Below are positions 26,333-36,250 of a stretch of DNA of 64,000 nt, one piece after another. The translations under genes and the position numbers were made by a program. The notes beneath the pieces were generated by a model, which saw only the letters and a list, made by a program, of their open reading frames with translations, ran no database searches and was not told where the DNA came from. Within the stretch, counting starts at the first letter, position 1. Every line of letters begins with the position of its first letter. The stretch is from Sipunculus nudus. Its lineage: Eukaryota; Annelida; Sipuncula; Golfingiida; Sipunculidae. The stretch is from the NCBI GenBank assembly GCA_026874595.1, contig JAPPUL010000068.1, forward strand, positions 263,001-327,000, written 5' to 3'.

Positions 26333-28285
26333 CTATTTCCTATCGCCTTCATCCACTACTTTATAATCTGCATCAACTACATCTTCATCTTTTTCCTTTT
26401 TTGTCTTGCCATCCTCCCCTTCTCCATTATTATATCCCGTATTCACATTGCCTGCACTTCCACTTTGACTCTCTTGTTGCTTCTTTGCCGCTTCCTCGTA
26501 AAATATCTTTGATAGTGCATGAGAGGCTTCCGTTAGACTCTCTACTGATTTGTTTATCTCGTCAATATTACCACTTTTTAAGGCTTCTTTTGTCTTTTCA
26601 ATCTCTACTTCAACCTTCTCCTTCTCAGCTCCCCCTACCTTATCTCCATATTCTTTCAATATGTTTTCTGTTTGATATATTAAATTATCTGCTTTATTAT
26701 AAAGTTCTGCTTTCTCTCGCTCCTTCTTATCTTCTCCTGCATGTGTTTGTGCATCCTGTACCATATTATTTATTTCTTCTTCTGTTAATCCGCTTGATGC
26801 CTCTATCCTTATACTTTGTTCTTTGCCTGTCCCCAAATCCTTTGCTGATACGTGTATTATTCCATTTGAATCTATATCAAATGTTACTTCTATTTGCGGT
26901 ACGCCACGTGGTGCAGGCGGTATTCCCAATAACTCAAAATTCCCTATGAGTTTATTATGAGCTGCTATCTCTCGTTCACCTTGATACACTTTTACTGTCA
27001 CTGCTTGTTGGTTGTCTGCTGCTGTTGAAAATACTTGACTCTTTTTTGTTGGAATCGTTGTATTGCGCTCTATTAATGTCGTCATTACTCCGCCAAGTGT
27101 CTCTATACCAAGTGATAGAGGCGTTACGTCCAACAATAGTATATCTTTTACATCCCCTGATAATACCCCCCCTTGTATCGCTGCTCCCATCGCTACTACT
27201 TCATCAGGATTAACTCCCTTATGAGGCTCCTTACCAAATATATCTTTTACTAACCTCTGCACTAATGGTATCCGTGTTGAACCCCCAACTAGGATTACCT
27301 CATCTATCTCGCTTGCTGATAACCCCGCATCTTTTAAGGCCAACATACAAGAGTTTCGTGTCTTCTCTACCAACGGTCCTATCAATTGTTCAAACTTTGA
27401 GCGTGATAAACTCATATTTAAATGTTTTGGCCCTGCTTGATCTGCTGTTATAAAGGGCAGGTTTATATCTATTGTTTGGGAGCCTGAAAGCTCCTTCTTA
27501 GCTTTTTCCCCCTCTTCTTTAAGCCTTTGCAGTGCCATTGCATCTTGACTCAAGTCGATACCTTGCTCTTTCTTAAAAGAATCTACCATCCAATCTATTA
27601 ATACTTGATCAAAATCATCTCCTCCAAGATGAGTATCCCCATTTGTACTCTTTACCTCGAATACACCATCTCCAAGTTCTAATATCGTTATGTCGAATGT
27701 CCCTCCTCCTAAATCATACACTGCTATCTTCTCATTCTTTTTCTTATCAAGACCATAGGCTAATGCTGCTGCCGTTGGCTCATTCACTATACGCTTAACT
27801 TCAAGACCTGCTATGCGTCCTGCGTCTTTTGTTGCCTGCCTTTGAGCATCATTAAAATATGCAGGTACTGTTATTACTGCTTCGCTTATTTTTGTGCCAA
27901 GATAATCTTCTGCCGTTTGTTTCATCTTTTGTAAGATACGTGCTGATATCTCAGGTGGCGAGAACTCTCCCTCTCGTACCTTTATTCTAACATCGTTATT
28001 ACTACCTGCCGTAACCTTATAGCCCACCATCTTTATCTCTTCTGATACTTCGTCAAAACGTCTGCCCATAAAACGCTTTACTGACCTTATTGTGTTTTCA
28101 GGATTCGTTATCGCTTGATTCTTCGCCGATTGCCCAACCAGCCTCTCCCCTTTTTTCGTAAATGCCACCACTGAGGCTGTTGTGCGAAATCCTTCTGCAT
28201 TAACTATCACTACAGGATCTCGCCCCTCCATTACCGATACACACGAATTTGTTGTCCCCAAATCTATTCCTATTATTTTACCCAT
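26333..28285 (-). CDS. dnaK: Chaperone protein DnaK (Hsp70)
   Basis: DnaK is the ATP-driven Hsp70 that binds unfolded chains. Residues 4-15 ([12 protein letters not shown]), [23 protein letters not shown] and the hydrophobic linker [15 protein letters not shown] are intact, and the substrate domain contains [20 protein letters not shown]. The C-terminus ends in a charged tail with [11 protein letters not shown], close to the usual EEVxDADYK signature. Length 650 is slightly long because of a Gly/Ser/Asn-rich stretch before the tail. AAGGAG lies before the ATG, and grpE ends 23 bases upstream. Confidence 0.98.
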   Translation of the reverse strand: MGKIIGIDLGTTNSCVSVMEGRDPVVIVNAEGFRTTASVVAFTKKGERLVGQSAKNQAITNPENTIRSVKRFMGRRFDEVSEEIKMVGYKVTAGSNNDVRIKVREGEFSPPEISARILQKMKQTAEDYLGTKISEAVITVPAYFNDAQRQATKDAGRIAGLEVKRIVNEPTAAALAYGLDKKKNEKIAVYDLGGGTFDITILELGDGVFEVKSTNGDTHLGGDDFDQVLIDWMVDSFKKEQGIDLSQDAMALQRLKEEGEKAKKELSGSQTIDINLPFITADQAGPKHLNMSLSRSKFEQLIGPLVEKTRNSCMLALKDAGLSASEIDEVILVGGSTRIPLVQRLVKDIFGKEPHKGVNPDEVVAMGAAIQGGVLSGDVKDILLLDVTPLSLGIETLGGVMTTLIERNTTIPTKKSQVFSTAADNQQAVTVKVYQGEREIAAHNKLIGNFELLGIPPAPRGVPQIEVTFDIDSNGIIHVSAKDLGTGKEQSIRIEASSGLTEEEINNMVQDAQTHAGEDKKEREKAELYNKADNLIYQTENILKEYGDKVGGAEKEKVEVEIEKTKEALKSGNIDEINKSVESLTEASHALSKIFYEEAAKKQQESQSGSAGNVNTGYNNGEGEDGKTKKEKDEDVVDADYKVVDEGDRK

Positions 28286-28308
28286 TGCTTTAACTCCTTT
28301 TTATAATT

Positions 28309-29385
28309 TTACATAATCTCATTTTTTTTATTTACTGCTGAGAATACTTCTTTTAATGCACGTAACTTATTCGCATTGCCTACTATACTCTCCTTGATTA
28401 TATACTCTCCTTCTCCTTTATCATATGAATCTATTATTATTTCTACGCTCTCTTTCTTCTCTTTCTTTAACTCATTCACTAGCTTACTAAAATCTCTATC
28501 ATTTATTGCCTTCGGTACCTCAAGTCCTTCTACATTCTCAGCTTCAGCAACACTCGCTTTGGCTATCACTACCTTAGAATGACGCAGCATCTTACCTTTT
28601 AACATATAGCCTGTCTGCCATTCCTTAACTACTGTATCTGTTTTATATTCTACTCCCGCATCTCCATCCACAACCTGTATCGCTTCATGTAACAACGGAT
28701 CAAATTCTTTGCCTTCTGCTTCTATACGCTCAACTCCATTTGATTCCATAAACTTACTAAGTTGCTTCCCTATTAGTATAACTCCGTCATACAAGGCTTT
28801 ATCATCTACATTTGATACATCCACATTCAATGCATTTGTTAAACTATCTGCTACCGGTAACAAATCTTCTAAAAGCTTTTTATTTGCAAGCACTCGATAT
28901 TCTACACGCTCACGCTCTGTACGCTTTTTGTAATTTTCAAACTCTGCTTGCTTGCGTCTTAATATATCTTCTTGCTCGCGTATCTGCTTTTCTAGCTTCT
29001 CTACCTTCTCCTTATTACTTTTTAGTAGATTCTCAAGCTTTGAAAGCGCAATCCCTGTACTGCCCTCCACCCTTAAATCTCCTTTTCGCTCCTTTCTAAC
29101 AGCTTTCTTCCCCTTATTCGTTATTTCTACCTCTACATTAGAATCTCCCTCAGCAGTTTCCTCAGAGCCCCCTTCTTCTTCTCCTCCTTCGCCAAATCTT
29201 TTTATAACCTCTTCTAGATCGCTTTTTTCCACTGTGCTTATTCCCTCTTTTAAGGTATATTTCCCGTTTTCGTTTATATACAATTTCTTTATAAATTCCT
29301 TCTTCTTAATCTCACCCGCTTGCTCAAGCCGATTCAATATTTTTTCAAACTCTTTTGTACTTTTTGGACTTAGTATATTATTCAT
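28309..29385 (-). CDS. grpE: Nucleotide exchange factor GrpE, with long extensions
   Basis: GrpE releases ADP from DnaK. The core lies at about residues 120-265: a coiled coil (EKLEKQIREQEDILRRKQAEFENYKKRTERER), then LLPVADSLTNAL, FDPLLHEAIQVV and VVKEWQTGYMLKGKMLRHSKVVIA, which is the family signature. The protein is 358 residues, nearly twice the usual 180-200. An N-terminal part of about 115 residues is acidic and helical. A C-terminal part of about 85 residues (EVPKAINDRDFSKLVNELKKE onward) is not found in the GrpE proteins I know. Position at the head of the operon before dnaK confirms identity. Confidence 0.93.
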   Translation of the reverse strand: MNNILSPKSTKEFEKILNRLEQAGEIKKKEFIKKLYINENGKYTLKEGISTVEKSDLEEVIKRFGEGGEEEGGSEETAEGDSNVEVEITNKGKKAVRKERKGDLRVEGSTGIALSKLENLLKSNKEKVEKLEKQIREQEDILRRKQAEFENYKKRTERERVEYRVLANKKLLEDLLPVADSLTNALNVDVSNVDDKALYDGVILIGKQLSKFMESNGVERIEAEGKEFDPLLHEAIQVVDGDAGVEYKTDTVVKEWQTGYMLKGKMLRHSKVVIAKASVAEAENVEGLEVPKAINDRDFSKLVNELKKEKKESVEIIIDSYDKGEGEYIIKESIVGNANKLRALKEVFSAVNKKNEIM

Positions 29386-29589
29386 AATTCATCTACTCTA
29401 GAAATTAGTCTAGTAAAGCCTTTACTTCCTACATGCAATCATGCAAATTAAAAACCAATAGAAAGAAGCCTCTTTTTCTCCATATCTTCTCCATATCATT
29501 AAGTTTTTAACTATTTTTCACTATGTTTTTGTGCGTTATTCTCTTTGAACATACCGCTTTGTAGGACTAGTCTAAGCGTTTTATTAGGA

Positions 29590-29618
29590 TAGATAATAAG
29601 ATTTTTTTACTTTGTCAA
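29590..29618 (-). promoter_or_regulatory. Promoter of the grpE-dnaK-dnaJ operon
   Basis: On the - strand TTGACA (29613-29618) and TATCTA (29590-29595) are spaced by 17 bases. It resembles a vegetative promoter. The transcript would have a leader of about 200 bases. Confidence 0.65.
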
Positions 29619-29653
29619 CAATATCGCTTACCTTTTATTTCTTAATTTAAGAC

Positions 29654-29693
29654 AAAAAAAACCGACTTTATAACAAAATAGCAGTTTATAAAG
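29654..29693 (-). terminator. Rho-independent terminator of murG
   Basis: The stem CTTTATAA/TTATAAAG (29686-29693 with 29666-29673) starts directly at the murG stop. It is followed on the - strand by eight T residues (29654-29661). Confidence 0.75.
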
Positions 29694-30809
29694 CTAGTTA
29701 GAATCCTTGCATATTGATAGTATAACTTGCTTTATTCTCTCATTTGCACCCATTTCACACCGATTTATACCAATTGTCTTATTTCTTCCTCTTTCTAACA
29801 TCATAAGTATTTCATCCCTAAGCAAACCCTTTGTTAAATCCTTCTCCTCTATTATCTTTGCTAGGCCCTCCTTTTCTAAGTATTTTGCGTTATGATATTG
29901 TTCGTTTCCAACTGCTATTGCCAGGGGGATTAAAACAGATGGTATTTTAAAGGCTTTAGCCTCATGTACTGTGCCCGCTCCAGAACGCCCTATAAGCAAA
30001 TCGCAACTTGATAATATATTCTTTAATTCTAAAGCGTATATAAAATCTCTTATTACATAACGGTCTTTGCGTACTAAGCCTTCTCGCTTACTACTAAGCT
30101 CTTTAAAATCATCATGCAGCTTGCTACGTCCACATTGATGGATTATATTACAATGTTCAAGTAACTCTTCTAGCAGTTCACCTATAACCATGTTTACCTT
30201 GTGAGAGCCTTGTGAACCGCCAGTTATGTAGATTAATGGTAACTTTCTCCCATGAGCATCCTCCTCTTTAATCTCAAATTGCTTATAAAGTTCATCTTTA
30301 CTCCCTCCTAGTATCTCTTCTCTAAGCGGTTGGCCTGTATGAATTACCTTCTCATTTGCAAAATATTTTGCCGAAGACAAAAACGCTACTAATACCTTCT
30401 TTGCAAAATAACCTCCTATTCTATTTGCAAGGCCTACCAAAACTGTTTGTTCGTGGATTATTATCGGTATGTTTAATGTTTTTGCTGCAAGTACTACCGG
30501 TACTGAGACATATCCTCCTGTACTAAACACTACACTTGGCTTAAAATTACTTAGAATCTTAATAGAATGTAAATAGCCATGCAACACCTTGAATATATCT
30601 ACAAAGTTCTTAAATGAGAAATACCTTCTTAGCTTGCCGGTTGTTATGCTTCTATAACTTACTATATTCCCCATCAAGTCCCTTTCTAAGCCATATTTGC
30701 TACCTATGTATAAGATGTTGTTTTTATCTTCTTTTGTTAAGCTTTTGCATACTGCTAATGCCGTTATTGTGTGTCCACCTGTTCCGCCGCCTGTCATTAC
30801 TATTTTCAT
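29694..30809 (-). CDS. murG: UDP-GlcNAc:undecaprenyl-PP-MurNAc-pentapeptide GlcNAc transferase
   Basis: MurG makes lipid II by adding GlcNAc to lipid I on the inner face of the membrane. It begins with the glycine-rich loop MTGGGTGGHTITAL. STGGYVSVPVVLAA, HEQTVLVGLANRI (acceptor side), TGGSQGSHKVN and the donor-binding block LIGRSGAGTVHEAKAFKIPSVLIPLA are all family motifs; the Glu and following Ala bind UDP-GlcNAc. Length 371 is typical. AAGGAA lies before the ATG. The gene stands alone, outside a division and cell wall cluster. Confidence 0.96.
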   Translation of the reverse strand: MKIVMTGGGTGGHTITALAVCKSLTKEDKNNILYIGSKYGLERDLMGNIVSYRSITTGKLRRYFSFKNFVDIFKVLHGYLHSIKILSNFKPSVVFSTGGYVSVPVVLAAKTLNIPIIIHEQTVLVGLANRIGGYFAKKVLVAFLSSAKYFANEKVIHTGQPLREEILGGSKDELYKQFEIKEEDAHGRKLPLIYITGGSQGSHKVNMVIGELLEELLEHCNIIHQCGRSKLHDDFKELSSKREGLVRKDRYVIRDFIYALELKNILSSCDLLIGRSGAGTVHEAKAFKIPSVLIPLAIAVGNEQYHNAKYLEKEGLAKIIEEKDLTKGLLRDEILMMLERGRNKTIGINRCEMGANERIKQVILSICKDSN

Positions 30810-30963
30810 TTCTTTACTATTAGTTCCTTAATATATTATATATTCACTTTGACTATTCGTTTATTATAAAGTATCTTGTCTTTTTTATATTTTATTTTTT
30901 TTTATGCTTTTTATTTGCTCTTTTGAAATATTAAGCTTCTATATAGTTTATTGAGAGTTCATT

Positions 30964-32916
30964 GTGGCTGCCTTCTTTAAGAATATTATTTATAACTTAA
31001 GCAAAAAGACATATCTAAAACTTTTAATCTCTTTAATCTATTTGAGCTTTGCTTTAATTAATTGTAATCAAAATAATGTCTTTTACGAAGAAGAACCTAA
31101 TTCTCTACTTAAAAATGCAACACCCATTAAAATAAATAAGCCCATTAGAGGAAACTTTGACTCTTTAAATGATAAAGATACTTTTGTTTTAAACCTTGAA
31201 AAGCTAAACTCTCCTGCTGCATTTAATATCACTTTGTCAAGTACTCAAGATTATGATACCCAAATTACTTTATATGAGGGTAATACGATTATTAAAACTG
31301 TTGATGATAACAGGAAAAATTCTATTGAACAACTAAATAACATTATCTTGAAAAATAAAATATATTACATCCTTATTACGATTAGTGACCTGCAGACTTC
31401 TATTCATAAAGCTAATTTACAAAACATTAAAAAAAGCAATTTCCCGTCAAGTAACTATACACTAAGTATAACTCCTCAAGATATTAGCCTGTTTTACGAA
31501 CAAGAACCTAATGACTCTTTCCTATATGCTAACAAAATAGAGGTTGATAGGTTTATTGAAGGCTCTTTTATCCCTTTTTACAATAAAGCAAGCTCTAATA
31601 CAAAATTCCCTTATAAGCATTCTATTGACAAAATCTTTCAAAACCTTGACTTAGATTGGTACTACTTTGACTTAGGTGATGAGAGCTTAAAAGTATCTAT
31701 CATTTTAGATGGCAAACCCTTTATTGACGCTATACTTGCTATATATGCTGAGGACTTTTATCGTGTTATTGACAGTCGTAAGGCAGGTTTTGGAGAGCGT
31801 ATTGATAATCTTGCGCTTAAACCTAATAAGCGTTATTATATAATCGTTGCTGGGATGCCACACGCTTATAAGTATGGTTTGGAGGAAGGTTTCATTTATC
31901 GTTTATCGATTAAGAGAATTGTATCTTCTAAAGACGAAACTTTTGAATCCGAAATTAATAATTCCCTTGAGAAGGCCAACATAATTAACATTACTGACTA
32001 CAACAGCATTCAAGGTCTTTTAAGCACTATAGATGATAAAGACTATTTTTTATTACATATCAAAAAAGGCAAATCCTATAATAGGAAAGATAAGGATAGT
32101 CAGATTGCTTCTGTTAAAGATAAGCTGAATAAAAAAGGACTTGCTAAACAAAAGATTCCTAAAAAGCTATTAGTAAGACCGCCGCCAATTGAATATATAC
32201 TCCCAACAAAGACTTATAGCCTATCGGCAACGCTCTCAGGCGTTGATGGCGTTGATATTGCTTTACTTATATTTGATATTTCGGGTAAGCTTATAAGAGT
32301 TTATGACAACAATGGGATTGGTGAGGGTGAGGCTATTAATACTTTTAATACTAACGGGCTTAAGAGCATAATATTTTGCGTTACAGGCTCAATTAATAAC
32401 ACTTCTTACAATTACAAAAAACCTTATGTTTTAAAAGTTGAACTTAGCAAGGTTCTTAATAGTTATGAGCTTGAGCCTAATGACATTGTATACAATAATA
32501 GTTTTAATCAAAACATAGAAAACATAATAACACATAAGAAAAATAAAATATACCCCAACAAAATGATTTATGGATACATAAACCCCAGCAACAAAAACCC
32601 TATGCAGCGTAATGATATTGACTTCTTTGAAGCTAAGTTACAGGGTAATAGAAAATATCAAGTAGTTTTTGTTTCCCCTAATAATATGAGTGCTCTTTTA
32701 TCTATTTATTATAAGGATGGCAGCGTTGTGGAAGGGTTTCCTATCATGAGATCTGTAAATGGCAGGATTGTTAGACAAATACTTAAAACTCCTCATATCC
32801 CATTTGACCCCATGTCTAACATTTATAATATCAAAATAGAATCAGAATTTGCAAGTAGTGGCAACTCTAATATACCCTATAGGTTTAGAATAAAAGAGCT
32901 GCCCCAAGAAAATTAA
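30964..32916 (+). CDS. Lipoprotein with pre-peptidase C-terminal (PPC)-like repeats
   Basis: The GTG at 30964 opens a protein with a basic N-terminus, a hydrophobic core and a likely lipobox (ALINC, Cys near 36). Four units resemble PPC domains. Each has an E(P/I)N(D/S/N)-type start with a nearby A-N or A-x-I, a G-x-(I/F/L) turn and a D-x-D-(W/Y/F)-(Y/F) strand: EEEPNSLLKNA, EQEPNDSFLYANK, ESEINNSLEKANI and YELEPNDIVYNN. PPC domains are beta sandwiches found in secreted proteases and surface proteins. No protease domain is present here, so a binding or structural envelope role is more likely. A Lys-rich insert occurs near residues 365-400. Confidence 0.8.
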   Translation: MAAFFKNIIYNLSKKTYLKLLISLIYLSFALINCNQNNVFYEEEPNSLLKNATPIKINKPIRGNFDSLNDKDTFVLNLEKLNSPAAFNITLSSTQDYDTQITLYEGNTIIKTVDDNRKNSIEQLNNIILKNKIYYILITISDLQTSIHKANLQNIKKSNFPSSNYTLSITPQDISLFYEQEPNDSFLYANKIEVDRFIEGSFIPFYNKASSNTKFPYKHSIDKIFQNLDLDWYYFDLGDESLKVSIILDGKPFIDAILAIYAEDFYRVIDSRKAGFGERIDNLALKPNKRYYIIVAGMPHAYKYGLEEGFIYRLSIKRIVSSKDETFESEINNSLEKANIINITDYNSIQGLLSTIDDKDYFLLHIKKGKSYNRKDKDSQIASVKDKLNKKGLAKQKIPKKLLVRPPPIEYILPTKTYSLSATLSGVDGVDIALLIFDISGKLIRVYDNNGIGEGEAINTFNTNGLKSIIFCVTGSINNTSYNYKKPYVLKVELSKVLNSYELEPNDIVYNNSFNQNIENIITHKKNKIYPNKMIYGYINPSNKNPMQRNDIDFFEAKLQGNRKYQVVFVSPNNMSALLSIYYKDGSVVEGFPIMRSVNGRIVRQILKTPHIPFDPMSNIYNIKIESEFASSGNSNIPYRFRIKELPQEN

Positions 32917-32952
32917 TCAGACTCTACTTTAATGCCCTTTATAATAGCATTT

Positions 32953-34383
32953 CTAAATGTCATAGTACAAAGCAAATTCATAAGGATGCGGTCTTAAATC
33001 AAGTTGTTTTACCTCTGAGTTCATCTTGTACTCTATCCAAGACTCAATAACATCTTCCGTAAACACATTACCCTTAAGCAAGAATTGATGGTCCTTTTCA
33101 AGAGCTTGGAGTGCTTCAGAAAGGCTTGCTGGTGTGCTCTCTACCTTTGCAAGCTCCTCAACTGGCAAATCATATATATCGGTATCTAGCGGGTCACCTG
33201 GGTCTATCTTATTTTGTATACCGTCAAGGCCAGCCATAAGCATTGCTGACATAGCAAAATAAGGATTAGAACTTGGGTCTGGGTATCTTACTTCTATTCT
33301 TTTGGCCTTTGGGCTTGGAGAATACATCGGTATCCTTATTGCTGCACTTCGGTTTCTTGATGAGTATGCTAGATTTATAGGTGCCTCAAAGCCTGGTATA
33401 AGACGTCTGTATGAATTTGTTGTTGGATTGGTAAAGGCAGTAAGTGCCCTTGAATGTTTTAATATTCCACCTATATAGTAAAGACCAAGCTCGCTGAGGC
33501 CTGCATAATCATCTCCTGCAAAGAGCGGTTTCCCATCTTGCCATAACGATTGATGTGTATGCATACCTGTACCATTATCTCCAAACATTGGTTTGGGCAT
33601 GAAGGTAACTGTCTTACCATTACGTCTTGCCACGTTCTTTACCACGTATTTATATATTAGTAAATCATCTGCCATGTTTACTAATGTATTATATACCATA
33701 GATATCTCAGATTGTCCGCCTGTTGCCACTTCATGATGATGTGCTTCTATCTTTATTCCAAGGTCCATTAGCACCAATGACATCTCACTCCTAAGGTCTT
33801 GATGAGTATCCATTGGCGGTACCGGGAAATATCCTTCCTTATGGCGTATCTTATATCCTTTATTACCACCTTCCTCACGACGTCCTGTATTCCATGCCGC
33901 TTCATCTGAATCTATATGATAATAGCCTTCTTTTGAGTTTTGATCAAATCTTACATCATCGAATATGAAAAACTCTGCCTCCGGTCCAAAATATGCTGTG
34001 TCTGCTATTCCTGTCGATTTTAAGTATTCTTCTGCTTTTAATGCTATATTTCTTGGGTCTTTTGAATACCTTTCTCCTGTTACTGGGTCCTTTATACTTG
34101 TTACCATTACTAATGTTTTATCTTTCATGAACGGATCTATAAACGCCCTGCCTGGATCTGGTATTATTAGCATGTCACTTTCATTTATCGCCTGCCAGCC
34201 CCTTATTGAACTGCCGTCAAAGCCTAAGCCCTCCTCAAATACACTCTCTGTTATGATTGATGACGGAAATGTACAGTGTTGCCATAATCCAGGAAAATCC
34301 ATGAAGCGAAGATCTACCATCTTTATATCTTCTTGCTTTATGAATTCTACTACCTCTTGTGCTGTTTTACCTCGTTCTATCAT
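32953..34383 (-). CDS. glnA: Glutamine synthetase, type I
   Basis: GlnA makes glutamine from glutamate, ammonia and ATP. The 476-residue protein has [11 protein letters not shown] near the N-terminus, the metal and substrate residues in [24 protein letters not shown] and MHTHQSLW, the ATP region [10 protein letters not shown], and [17 protein letters not shown]. Near residue 405 it reads DIYDLPVEE, matching the tyrosine that is adenylylated in GSI-beta enzymes, so control by an adenylyltransferase is possible. A strong AAGGAGG stands before the ATG. It is the last - strand gene behind a 316-base gap. Confidence 0.97.
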   Translation of the reverse strand: MIERGKTAQEVVEFIKQEDIKMVDLRFMDFPGLWQHCTFPSSIITESVFEEGLGFDGSSIRGWQAINESDMLIIPDPGRAFIDPFMKDKTLVMVTSIKDPVTGERYSKDPRNIALKAEEYLKSTGIADTAYFGPEAEFFIFDDVRFDQNSKEGYYHIDSDEAAWNTGRREEGGNKGYKIRHKEGYFPVPPMDTHQDLRSEMSLVLMDLGIKIEAHHHEVATGGQSEISMVYNTLVNMADDLLIYKYVVKNVARRNGKTVTFMPKPMFGDNGTGMHTHQSLWQDGKPLFAGDDYAGLSELGLYYIGGILKHSRALTAFTNPTTNSYRRLIPGFEAPINLAYSSRNRSAAIRIPMYSPSPKAKRIEVRYPDPSSNPYFAMSAMLMAGLDGIQNKIDPGDPLDTDIYDLPVEELAKVESTPASLSEALQALEKDHQFLLKGNVFTEDVIESWIEYKMNSEVKQLDLRPHPYEFALYYDI

Positions 34384-34699
34384 TTAAATCCTCCTTTACA
34401 AACTTTACAAACTTTAAAAAACAATATCACAGCTTTTCTAATACCATAAACTACACTCTGCTCATAGCAAAAAAAACTGCTAGCAACAACTCAATAGCAT
34501 AATACTTAAATAGCCTAATATCACACTAGCAAATAGAATGCTATTTCTCTTTGTTTTGAATTACTTTTTAATCTAATTTTAAGGACTTGCATCTCACTCT
34601 TTTTGCCCCACGGTAGGCCCACACTCTGACACCCCGTCCTCTCCCTTGTTAAGACTACTATAAAAATGGTTTTTTGGCAAGCTAATTTAATACATTTTT
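34384..34699. other. Gap upstream of glnA with a GC-rich island
   Basis: No gene is visible in these 316 bases. The part at 34582-34650 is far richer in G and C than the surroundings and is flanked by AT-rich DNA. On the - strand it begins after a TATAGT element (near 34661-34666), and AGGAC/GTCCT can pair at its ends. A small RNA or a structured glnA leader is possible. Confidence 0.4.
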
Positions 34700-35353
34700 C
34701 TAGCTCTGTGTTTTATATCTTTTTAAGATTCTTAATATACCATTAGAAAGCTCTTCTTCGTCAACACTCTTAGATTCCTCTTCCTCGCTTAACCCTTTTA
34801 CAAAATTATATGCCTCCTCCCAAAAACTTACCTTCTTCGCTCCTTCCAATATCTTATTATATTCTAGCCTGTGCTCTTTAAAGTGTTTTAATAACACATT
34901 ATATTCGCTTTCATACCGTTTTATGAAATCATCCCGTATCTTCTTACCCACTATGGGTGCATTACCATATGTATAGTACGACATTATTATTTCACCTTCT
35001 ATAACGTAACTTGACGGAAACGAAAGCTCACTGCAAACTACACTCGCATCGTTATATAATATTTTATGCCTTTTACAGGATTCTCTTATCTCTTTATTCT
35101 TAATTCTATCTGATGTTGTCGATATGCACACTTCTATCTCTTTAAGATCATACTCATTATACTCGCGTTCTGCATAACATATCCCCTGTTCATCTAAATA
35201 CTCTCTAAGCTCCCGCTTTAATGTTTTAGATATTACCTTAAACTCTTTTGTATAGCCAGTTAAATATTTTATCCGACGGTGGGCAACCTCCCCTCCTCCC
35301 ACTACCAAAACTCGCTTCCCTTCCATGTTTAATAAGATCGGTAAATAGCTCAT
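34700..35353 (-). CDS. Precorrin-2 dehydrogenase/ferrochelatase-like (siroheme synthase N-domain)
   Basis: The protein matches the Met8/CysG N-terminal type that oxidises precorrin-2 with NAD and inserts iron to make siroheme. It starts MSYLPILLNMEGKRVLVVGGGEVAHRRIKYL, a Rossmann dinucleotide site, then CISTTSDRIKNKEI and the later ASVVCSELSFPSSYVIEGEIIMSYYTYGNAPIVGKKIRDDF, where the family has its substrate residues and a helical dimerisation part. At 217 residues it is of the stand-alone kind. It follows the PHP gene by 44 bases. No uroporphyrinogen methyltransferase or sulfite reductase is in the window. Confidence 0.85.
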   Translation of the reverse strand: MSYLPILLNMEGKRVLVVGGGEVAHRRIKYLTGYTKEFKVISKTLKRELREYLDEQGICYAEREYNEYDLKEIEVCISTTSDRIKNKEIRESCKRHKILYNDASVVCSELSFPSSYVIEGEIIMSYYTYGNAPIVGKKIRDDFIKRYESEYNVLLKHFKEHRLEYNKILEGAKKVSFWEEAYNFVKGLSEEEESKSVDEEELSNGILRILKRYKTQS

Positions 35354-35397
35354 CCTTTCTGTCTTTTAATTAGTTCGCCAAACACAATAACTCCCAT

Positions 35398-36243
35398 CTA
35401 TCTAAATAACTCCTCCAAGTATTTATACGGTATCTTATAACGTCCATCCCGCCCGCTGCCAAGCTTTATGTCAGGCTTTAGCTCTCCATGAAAATCACTG
35501 CCGCCTGTTACACATAAGCCATTTTCTGCCGCCATACTCAAAAACTCATTCACTTCTTTTTCTCTGTGTTCCGGATGGTATACCTCAAGGCCTTTTAAGC
35601 CTGCTTGCTTAAGCTCTTTTACAAACTCTTTAAACCCTTCTTCTCCTAGTCGCTTCTTTACGTAGATCGGATGCGCAAGTACTGCATGTCCTCCGTAATT
35701 CATTATGAGCTTTATTGCTTCCTTTGGGCTCATGTCTTCCTTCTTTACAAAACATTTTCCGCCTTCTGATAAATACTCTCTGAATACTTCTTTATAGTCT
35801 TTTGCGTATCCATGCCGAACTAATGCTTTTGCTATATGGGGACGCGTTATTGCAAGGCCTTTTGCTTCTAACTTTATCTCAGGTAAGCTTATTGCTATTC
35901 CAAGTTCGTTAAATCTCTTTACTATCTCCTTATTTCGCTTATCTCTTACTCCTTGGACCAATAAAAGCTCTTTGGACAAAGATTCATTCTTATAATCTAT
36001 TCCATAGCCTAGTATATGTACATCTCCATTATAATAACTGCTTAACTCAATCCCTACTATGACCTCAACCCCTTGCTCTTTACCCTCATTAAGCGCTTCT
36101 TCTATTCCTTCTATTGTATCATGATCTGTTATTGCTATTGCTTTAAGTCCTTCCCGTTTTGCAAGCTTTATTAGCTCACTTGGCTCTAAACTACCGTCTG
36201 AAGCCGTTGTATGGCAATGCAAATCTATTATACCTATATCCAT
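35398..36243 (-). CDS. PHP-domain phosphoesterase (RNase AM/TrpH type)
   Basis: The metal-binding PHP motifs are in order: DLHCHTTASDGSL at residues 6-18, ITDHDTIEG at 38-46, GIELSSYY, HILGYGID, RPHIAKALV, AVLAHPIY and GGSDFHGE. This arrangement fits the YciV/TrpH family, which hydrolyses 3',5'-nucleoside bisphosphates and trims RNA 5' ends. Length 281 is typical. The upstream 863-residue gene stops seven bases before, and its final codons (CTA AGG TAA) supply the ribosome site, so the two are translationally coupled. Confidence 0.9.
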   Translation of the reverse strand: MDIGIIDLHCHTTASDGSLEPSELIKLAKREGLKAIAITDHDTIEGIEEALNEGKEQGVEVIVGIELSSYYNGDVHILGYGIDYKNESLSKELLLVQGVRDKRNKEIVKRFNELGIAISLPEIKLEAKGLAITRPHIAKALVRHGYAKDYKEVFREYLSEGGKCFVKKEDMSPKEAIKLIMNYGGHAVLAHPIYVKKRLGEEGFKEFVKELKQAGLKGLEVYHPEHREKEVNEFLSMAAENGLCVTGGSDFHGELKPDIKLGSGRDGRYKIPYKYLEELFR

Positions 36244-36250
36244 TCTTATA

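Larger units (their letters stand above)
29386..29693. other. Upstream region of the grpE-dnaK-dnaJ operon
   Basis: The 308 bases hold the murG terminator at one end and the grpE promoter. I looked for the HrcA operator CIRCE (TTAGCACTC and its complement) and did not see it. No gene is convincing; a short - strand peptide beginning with a Met-Glu-Lys stretch around 29480 is too short to support. Confidence 0.5.

Noticed and set aside
29386-29693. CIRCE operator for HrcA before grpE
   Set aside because: The inverted repeat seen there (CTTTATAA/TTATAAAG) abuts the murG stop and has a T-run, so it is a terminator; no TTAGCACTC motif is present.
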